DNA of 10,784 nt from Candidatus Gerdarchaeota archaeon (GTDB lineage Archaea; Asgardarchaeota; Heimdallarchaeia; JABLTI01), in NCBI GenBank assembly GCA_016839405.1, contig JAEOUJ010000158.1:1-10784 (forward strand), written 5' to 3'. Below the pieces are notes generated by a model, which saw only the letters and a program-made list of their open reading frames with translations, ran no database searches and was not told the DNA's origin. Of this stretch, positions 7,011 to 10,784 are shown piece after piece. The translations under genes and the position numbers were made by a program. Position 1 is the stretch's first letter. Each line of letters starts with the position of its first letter.

Positions 7011-7832
7011 ATGGTAGATCATGTATCTCGAATCTTTGGTATCGATTTCATCTATTTTGATTTAATTCTGGTAGCTATTTGGATTACTTTATTGATTGTT
7101 AGAAGAAGATACAAAGAATTATGTTTTGGACTTTTTGGCTATGGAGTTGTGCATTTTACAGATGCAGTAATTTGGTTAATGATAAAAGAAACTAGACATA
7201 TTGAAATTGATCCTCCTGTAATGGGTCCACAACAATTTCTAGCATATTTTTCATTTACCTATGGTATGATAATGTTTTCATTTGCTACTTTGATGTTCAA
7301 TAAGAAAATACATTACATTGAAAAACTATTATGGGCTGCTTTAATGTTCGGTGGTTGGTTAGCCATAGGTTTGATATCACAAAATGTTCAATTATATAGT
7401 GGAGGAGATCCTGTATTTGATATTTATCGTGATATGGGTGATTCTCGCCTAGGTCAAATTCTAATGGTTGCTATTGGTTATCTTGTTCTGATAATTTGGA
7501 AAATACTTTCAGAAGTTACTGATAAATATCCCTTTAATTTAATGAAAGAAGTTAAATGGTGGTATTTTGGAATTTTAATTTTAATTGGTATTTATATCCA
7601 CTTTTCTATGGAAATGACATTATCAATAGCACAAATTAGACCGAATGTGTTTGATAATTGGCGGACTTTCTTGCTAAACATCTTTATTGAATTCAATACT
7701 GGGATACCTATATTGTTTGCACTATGGATAACTTTCAATCAGAAGGATTACAAACCTGCAATAATAGAAGATACAATAGATGAACCAATAGTTGAGCTTG
7801 AAATGCCAATAAAACCACAAAGTGATCAATAG
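7011..7832 (+). CDS. Seven-helix integral membrane protein of unknown function
   Basis: A 273-residue protein with seven predicted membrane segments at about 12-30, 37-57, 75-96, 105-123, 148-166, 184-206 and 219-243, then a soluble acidic tail (244-273). Conserved-looking polar or charged residues sit within or at the ends of helices: H48/D51 (HFTDAVIW), H197 and E201 (IYIHFSMEMTL) and E227. The basic RRR at 31-33 after helix 1 suggests an outside N-terminus by the positive-inside rule, with the tail then inside. There is no lysine in helix 7, so it is not a retinal protein. I cannot name the family; similar orphan membrane proteins are, as far as I recall, frequent in Asgard genomes. The start ATG is supported by the TATA-like box 29 bases upstream. 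It ends 41 bases from the convergent sensor-like gene, with a hairpin between. Confidence 0.75.
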   Translation: MVDHVSRIFGIDFIYFDLILVAIWITLLIVRRRYKELCFGLFGYGVVHFTDAVIWLMIKETRHIEIDPPVMGPQQFLAYFSFTYGMIMFSFATLMFNKKIHYIEKLLWAALMFGGWLAIGLISQNVQLYSGGDPVFDIYRDMGDSRLGQILMVAIGYLVLIIWKILSEVTDKYPFNLMKEVKWWYFGILILIGIYIHFSMEMTLSIAQIRPNVFDNWRTFLLNIFIEFNTGIPILFALWITFNQKDYKPAIIEDTIDEPIVELEMPIKPQSDQ

Positions 7833-7864
7833 AAAAAAAACAGATCATCAGTTATCTGATGATC
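7833..7864 (-). terminator. Perfect hairpin plus T8 between convergent genes
   Basis: GATCATCAG (7843-7851) and its exact complement CTGATGATC (7856-7864) form a 9-bp stem with a TTAT loop. On the minus strand the stem is followed after two bases by eight T (7840-7833), the layout of a bacterial rho-independent terminator serving the leftward sensor-like gene. The rightward membrane-protein gene would also transcribe the hairpin but has only a short T4 afterwards. Confidence 0.65.
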
Positions 7865-7873
7865 ACATTCATT

Positions 7874-8641
7874 TTATCTAATCATTAATTTCTTAACAAA
7901 GCGACCATGGTAGATAGCAATGCGATTTAAGAGGTGTAATGATACAGTTAATAGAAATATACCGATAAATGAAGTCAAAACACTTACAATAATCCAAGCC
8001 CATGATGGGAAAACTGAAAACCAAGCCATTGGTATATCACTGTAATTAACGATAAAAGCAATCCAATTAAAGATAAATCCAATTGAAACTGACAATAAAG
8101 TAACTTGTAATGTGAAAATGATTATACCTAAAGGCATTGCAATGAATAGATTATACAACAAGCTTTTGATAATAATTTTATTTTTCAATGCATTCATTGC
8201 TTTATTCCAGAGATTATCATCATCTTTTGATTTTAGTTCAGTATTTGGTTGTTTAAAGTCTATTCCAACAAAAACTTTCATAAGCCAAGCTTGTCCTTTC
8301 ATTAAAAACGGTAAACTCAATAGGAAGAAATAGAGTAAAAATAAGCCAACAACAATTGGAATAAGACCGACAAATGTTGAGAAGCAGGTTACTGTATAAA
8401 CAAATAAGATTATTCCTATTGGAAAAAGAAGTAATAGATATAATTGATTTAAATAGGTTCTACCATGTGTATATACTTCCCAAAAACCAATATTTTCAAG
8501 TGGATGTTTTTCTCTAACAACCCTTGGTTCAACAACAACTTGACCTTTAGTCATTCGAATAATTTTTGAACCACATTTACTACAAAATTCATCTTCGGGA
8601 TCGATTTTGTTACCACAACTAATACAATAAACGTCAGTAAT
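7874..8641 (-). CDS. Zinc-ribbon plus 'putative sensor' membrane domain protein, non-ATG start proposed
   Basis: The first standard start is ATG 8552-8554 (226 residues), but the frame stays open upstream to a TAA at 8675-8677 and encodes a complete zinc ribbon, YCISCG...FCSKCG (CX2C-X10-CX2C, 8573-8626). Reading from ATT 8639-8641 gives 255 residues beginning I/M-TDVYCISCG, a typical zinc-ribbon opening. ATA 8645-8647 is the alternative, 4 bases after GGAG (8652-8655). The membrane part (ATG numbering) has YLLLLFPIGIILFVYTVTCFS (39-59), 61-85, LLYNLFIAMPLGIIIFTLQVTL (132-153), 155-170 and 184-209, ending HLLNRIAIYHGRFVKKL. This pattern matches the putative sensor domain that precedes histidine kinases in bacteria; here no kinase follows. 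It is probably a membrane signalling or structural protein with a cytosolic zinc ribbon. Domain calls are fairly firm; the start is not. Confidence 0.75.
   Translation of the reverse strand: MTDVYCISCGNKIDPEDEFCSKCGSKIIRMTKGQVVVEPRVVREKHPLENIGFWEVYTHGRTYLNQLYLLLLFPIGIILFVYTVTCFSTFVGLIPIVVGLFLLYFFLLSLPFLMKGQAWLMKVFVGIDFKQPNTELKSKDDDNLWNKAMNALKNKIIIKSLLYNLFIAMPLGIIIFTLQVTLLSVSIGFIFNWIAFIVNYSDIPMAWFSVFPSWAWIIVSVLTSFIGIFLLTVSLHLLNRIAIYHGRFVKKLMIR
8573..8626 (-). other. Zinc ribbon coding segment upstream of the first ATG
   Basis: In frame with the sensor-like gene, the cysteine codons lie at 8624-8626, 8615-8617, 8582-8584 and 8573-8575, giving CISC and CSKC knuckles separated by ten residues. 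Both are followed by glycine, as in zinc-ribbon domains found at the N-termini of many archaeal membrane proteins. No ATG, GTG or TTG occurs in frame before it. Confidence 0.75.
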
Positions 8642-8673
8642 GTTTATTACTCTCCGTGTATTTTTATTTGAAA

Positions 8674-8693
8674 GTTACCACCTCGGTGGTTAC
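8674..8693. promoter_or_regulatory. GC-rich 20-bp dyad in the leader of the sensor-like gene
   Basis: GTTACCACC and GGTGGTTAC flank a central TC; 16 of 20 bases are symmetric, with an uninterrupted ACCACC/GGTGGT core. Its GC content stands out against the AT-rich surroundings. It lies about 20 bases downstream of the gene's TATA-like box, around the expected transcript start, so it could be a repressor operator or an RNA hairpin with a CGAG loop in the 5' leader. Confidence 0.5.
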
Positions 8694-8714
8694 ATAACAA
8701 TTAGTAATGCATCC

Positions 8715-8729
8715 TTTTATTATATAAAC
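8715..8729 (-). promoter_or_regulatory. TATA-like box of the sensor-like gene
   Basis: The minus strand reads TTTATATAATAAAAG, a good archaeal TATA match. It predicts transcription from about 8697, some 55 bases before the zinc-ribbon codons and about 145 before the first ATG (8554). The distance favours translation beginning upstream of that ATG. Confidence 0.5.
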
Positions 8730-8783
8730 ATCTTTAAATGAAATTAAAAATAAATGAAAATTTATCACCTAATATAATAATTA

Positions 8784-9668
8784 ATGAAAAATTACGTTAT
8801 CTTTTTATTTTTTAATAACTTACCTCAAAATATGCCATCTATTTCCAATGATTATGTGAATTATTTTGGGCCATGGGCTTTGATTGCAGGAGCTTCTGAG
8901 GGTCTTGGAGAAGCTTTTGCTAGAGAAATTGCTAAAAATGGTATTAATGTAGCTTTAATTGCCAGAAGAAAAACGTTACTAGATAAATTATGTTCTACTA
9001 TTAGTAAAGAATATAATGTACAAACAAAAGCTATCCAACTTGATTTAGCTTCAGAAAATATTTTGGATATTATAAAAGCTGAAACCAAAGAAATAGATAT
9101 TGGTCTAGTTGTTTATAATGCCGCATTAAGTCCTATTGGATTGTTTTTTAATTTTGATTTAGAGAAACACTTCAAAGTTATTGATGTAAATGTTAAAGGG
9201 CCTATGGTTTTTGCCTATCATTTTGGTCAATTAATGAAAGATAAAGGAAAAGGAGGGATTATTCTTTTATCTTCATTAGCGGGTTTACAAGGAGATCCTT
9301 ATCATGCAAATTATAGTGCTACAAGAGGTTATACAATGAATCTAGCCGAAGCACTTTGGTATGAATTGCGTAAATATGGTGTTCATGTTATGGCATGTGT
9401 AGCTGGTGCCACAAATACACCAAATTATATTTCCTCTAAACCAAAAAGAGCCGGTCTTATAAATCCGAGACCAATGGACCCATTCAAGGTAGCAAAAGGT
9501 TCTTTGAAGAGTTTAAAGAAAAATAAACCATATCATATACCGGGTTTAAATAATAAATTTAATAGCTTTATATTAAAGAGAATGCTAAAACGTGAACGAG
9601 CCATCAAATTTATGGGAAATATTGCTAGTAAGATGTATGGTGAAGATAGGAATCATATTAATAAGTGA
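8784..9668 (+). CDS. Short-chain dehydrogenase/reductase with Arg in place of catalytic Lys
   Basis: The longest frame gives 294 residues, but ATG 8832 (residue 17) is the likelier start: residues 1-16 are hydrophobic and unlike the family, and T-rich TATA-like sequence near 8800-8812 would make 8832 leaderless. AGASEGLG (35-42) is the Rossmann cofactor loop, with A replacing the usual first T. ARR (60-62) after strand 2 favours NADP(H). YNAA (111-114) replaces NNAG. The catalytic set is N136, S164 and Y177, but position 181 of YxxxK is arginine (YSATR, codon AGA). WYELRKYGVHVMACVAGATNTP (192-213) and the C-terminal DP-x-x-VA...IPG segment match a COG0300-like, lipid- or ketoacyl-reductase-type subgroup. 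The substrate is unknown. The stop overlaps the convergent gene by 11 bases and is followed at once by T7. Confidence 0.87.
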   Translation: MKNYVIFLFFNNLPQNMPSISNDYVNYFGPWALIAGASEGLGEAFAREIAKNGINVALIARRKTLLDKLCSTISKEYNVQTKAIQLDLASENILDIIKAETKEIDIGLVVYNAALSPIGLFFNFDLEKHFKVIDVNVKGPMVFAYHFGQLMKDKGKGGIILLSSLAGLQGDPYHANYSATRGYTMNLAEALWYELRKYGVHVMACVAGATNTPNYISSKPKRAGLINPRPMDPFKVAKGSLKSLKKNKPYHIPGLNNKFNSFILKRMLKRERAIKFMGNIASKMYGEDRNHINK

Positions 9669-10479
9669 TTTTTTTAGAATCATTATATAATTTGATTTCT
9701 TTAAAGCAATATCCTAAGATTAATGTATATACCAAAGGTGTAATCAATAACAATAACGAAGAAATGAAATATGTAGTTATTAAATATTGGTAACCAACAC
9801 TTTCCCTGATTAGATGCATAATAACAATACCTAATAAATGAAATATTTCTACGATAACTATCACAGAAATAATAACATTGTAAGTTTTTTTCTTGTTACC
9901 TACCCTTTTTATAGTCAAAAGCATATTTTTTCTTATAATTAGTAAATTTGAAAATATAATTACAAATCCAATAATATATGTAATCAACATCGTATCATAT
10001 ACACCATATATTTTGTGATCAAAAAGTCCTGCTTCAATTATTTTGAATCCAATATCAATTGGATAAAAATCATATATAGTTTGAAATATTGTAAGAATGA
10101 AGAAAATCAAACCGGAAATCAAAAACAATCTTCCAACTAATAGCCATTTATTTTTTGACATATCTTTAACTGAAGGAATAGTATTTATTATACTGAAGAA
10201 AATTAAAATAAAACCAAGAAAAGGGATTAAATTGTAAAATTTCATATACTCATAAACTCCCCAATATGGTTTTATAAAACCTGGTGGATCAATTAATTCT
10301 TTAATAAATATCGAAAAATCAATAATTAATCTAAGCATTTCCTTTATTGTAACTAAACCAAACATAACCATTGTTATGAAAATTGAAGTTTGAAGGAATG
10401 ATTTGAAGTAATCCTTTAATTTTGTTTCATTTTTTTTATAATCTTCAAAAGATTCTTTTAAAATAATCCCTTCATTCAT
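9658..10479 (-). CDS. Multi-pass integral membrane protein, unrecognised
   Basis: A 273-residue protein that I cannot assign to a family. The N-terminal 27 residues are charged (KESFEDYKKNETKLKDYFK). About six membrane segments follow at roughly 28-50, 82-102, 113-136, 162-183, 199-222 and 232-256, with a longer loop at about 51-81 (DPPGFIKPYWGVYEY) and one at 137-160. Basic clusters KRVGNKKK (191-198) and RKN (183-185) mark a probable cytosolic loop. Composition is dominated by I, F, L and Y with AT-rich codons like the rest of the window, so nothing indicates recent transfer. ATG 10477-10479 lies about 48 bases after a TATA-like box shared in mirror image with the glycosylase gene. The last codons overlap the end of the convergent dehydrogenase gene by 11 bases. 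Confidence 0.7.
   Translation of the reverse strand: MNEGIILKESFEDYKKNETKLKDYFKSFLQTSIFITMVMFGLVTIKEMLRLIIDFSIFIKELIDPPGFIKPYWGVYEYMKFYNLIPFLGFILIFFSIINTIPSVKDMSKNKWLLVGRLFLISGLIFFILTIFQTIYDFYPIDIGFKIIEAGLFDHKIYGVYDTMLITYIIGFVIIFSNLLIIRKNMLLTIKRVGNKKKTYNVIISVIVIVEIFHLLGIVIMHLIRESVGYQYLITTYFISSLLLLITPLVYTLILGYCFKEIKLYNDSKKITY
9669..9675 (+). terminator. T7 tract right after the dehydrogenase stop
   Basis: Seven T follow TGA 9666-9668 directly, enough for archaeal intrinsic termination. The tract is also coding sequence (Lys codons) of the convergent membrane-protein gene. Confidence 0.45.
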
Positions 10480-10518
10480 TTTAATCCCATATAAACCATT
10501 ATGCTATAACCAATATTG

Positions 10519-10549
10519 CTAATAAATAAAAAAGATTTTTATTTAATAG
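10519..10549. promoter_or_regulatory. Mirrored TATA boxes of a divergent gene pair
   Basis: CTAATAAATAAAAA and TTTTTATTTAATAG face each other across two bases, forming a nearly perfect dyad. The rightward box (10536-10547) is centred about 24 bases before ATG 10565, predicting a leaderless glycosylase mRNA. The leftward box (about 10520-10533) is centred about 48 bases before ATG 10479, predicting a leader of roughly 20 bases. Binding of TBP to one box should exclude the other. Confidence 0.5.
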
Positions 10550-10564
10550 AAAAAACATCTTCCT

Positions 10565-10784
10565 ATGATTGAGGTTCCAAAGGAAACAGCACAGCGATTC
10601 ATTTTAGAAAGGCAAGGATTAGTATCTAATATACCTGCAAAATCTGTTTTAGAAGTTGTAAAAAGAATTCATAATATACAAATTGATACAATTTCAGTTG
10701 TCGCTAGATCTCATGATTTAACAGTATTTAGTAGATTAGAGAATTATAAAGAAAAAGGTATTTGGGATTTTCAAAAAAGAAAAG
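10565..10784 (+). CDS. YcaQ/AlkX-type winged-helix DNA glycosylase, N-terminal part only
   Basis: Seventy-three codons from ATG 10565 to the right edge with no stop. Residues 8-19 (TAQRFILERQGL) and 28-59 (VLEVVKRIHNIQIDTISVVARSHDLTVFSRLE) match the start of the HTH_42 / YcaQ-AlkZ family, whose full members are about 350-410 residues. These are tandem winged-helix DNA glycosylases that excise alkylated bases and, in E. coli YcaQ, unhook interstrand crosslinks. The Q-I-D triplet at 39-41 corresponds to the Q-hydrophobic-D catalytic motif of the YcaQ (AlkX) branch, rather than the QxQ of Streptomyces AlkZ. VVARSH and FSRL further on are also typical. There is no Shine-Dalgarno, and the TATA-like box position implies a leaderless mRNA. 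The family call is good; completeness and activity cannot be judged from this fragment. Confidence 0.85.
   Translation, partial: MIEVPKETAQRFILERQGLVSNIPAKSVLEVVKRIHNIQIDTISVVARSHDLTVFSRLENYKEKGIWDFQKRK

Noticed and set aside
7011..7832. Microbial rhodopsin for the seven-helix protein
   Set aside because: The last helix (219-243) has no lysine for retinal attachment and the helix motifs do not match.
8112..8333. Plus-strand open frame opposite the sensor-like gene
   Set aside because: It mirrors hydrophobic codons of the membrane protein and has no independent evidence.
8784..8831. Signal peptide at the N-terminus of the dehydrogenase
   Set aside because: The hydrophobic residues 1-16 lack a charged n-region and cleavage site of normal form, and the family starts near residue 17; upstream translation of non-coding DNA is likelier.
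8861..9088. Minus-strand open frame inside the dehydrogenase
   Set aside because: It lies over the Rossmann motif region of a well-supported SDR.
1..10784. CRISPR array, tRNA/rRNA genes, insertion sequence or defence island
   Set aside because: No regularly spaced repeats, cloverleaf sequences, transposase motifs, terminal inverted repeats or defence-protein motifs were seen in either strand.

Overview
This is an AT-rich, gene-dense window that looks archaeal, most likely from an Asgard (Promethearchaeota) genome. The placement is an inference from four things: TATA-like boxes about 25-35 bases before several starts with little or no Shine-Dalgarno sequence; a membrane-anchored NosD-type beta-helix protein ending in a GNYWSD module; a large TPR protein with a C-terminal longin/roadblock-like segment; and an archaeal-style zinc-ribbon membrane protein. 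No rRNA, tRNA, CRISPR array, transposase or phage gene was seen.

Layout. Five genes run leftward from 6886 to 1: an S9 peptidase (5063-6886), the TPR protein (2754-4958), a PfkB sugar kinase (1709-2683), the beta-helix surface protein (507-1595) and a flavodoxin cut by the left edge (1-428). Gaps of 70-113 bases, each with its own TATA-like box and often a T-tract, suggest mostly single-gene units rather than an operon. From 6887 the strands alternate: a seven-helix membrane protein (+, 7011-7832), a zinc-ribbon 'putative sensor' membrane protein (-, 7874-8641), a short-chain dehydrogenase (+, 8784-9668), an orphan multi-pass membrane protein (-, 9658-10479), and the first 73 codons of a YcaQ/AlkX-type DNA glycosylase (+, 10565 to the right edge).

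The genes do not assemble into one obvious pathway. The set reads as housekeeping and cell-surface functions: sugar phosphorylation, peptide degradation, redox, envelope, signalling scaffold and DNA repair. No defence or biosynthetic system is evident. The points most worth a second look are these: a complete CX2C-X10-CX2C zinc ribbon encoded in frame upstream of the first ATG of the sensor-like gene, with no standard start codon; the TPR plus longin-like architecture; a GC-rich 20-bp dyad just downstream of the sensor gene's TATA box; an SDR enzyme whose catalytic lysine is arginine; a 9-bp perfect hairpin followed by T8 between two convergent genes; and a mirrored pair of TATA boxes in the last divergent promoter.

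No gene-free stretch exceeds 300 bases. The longest gaps (about 80-140 bases) are described as promoter or terminator regions.
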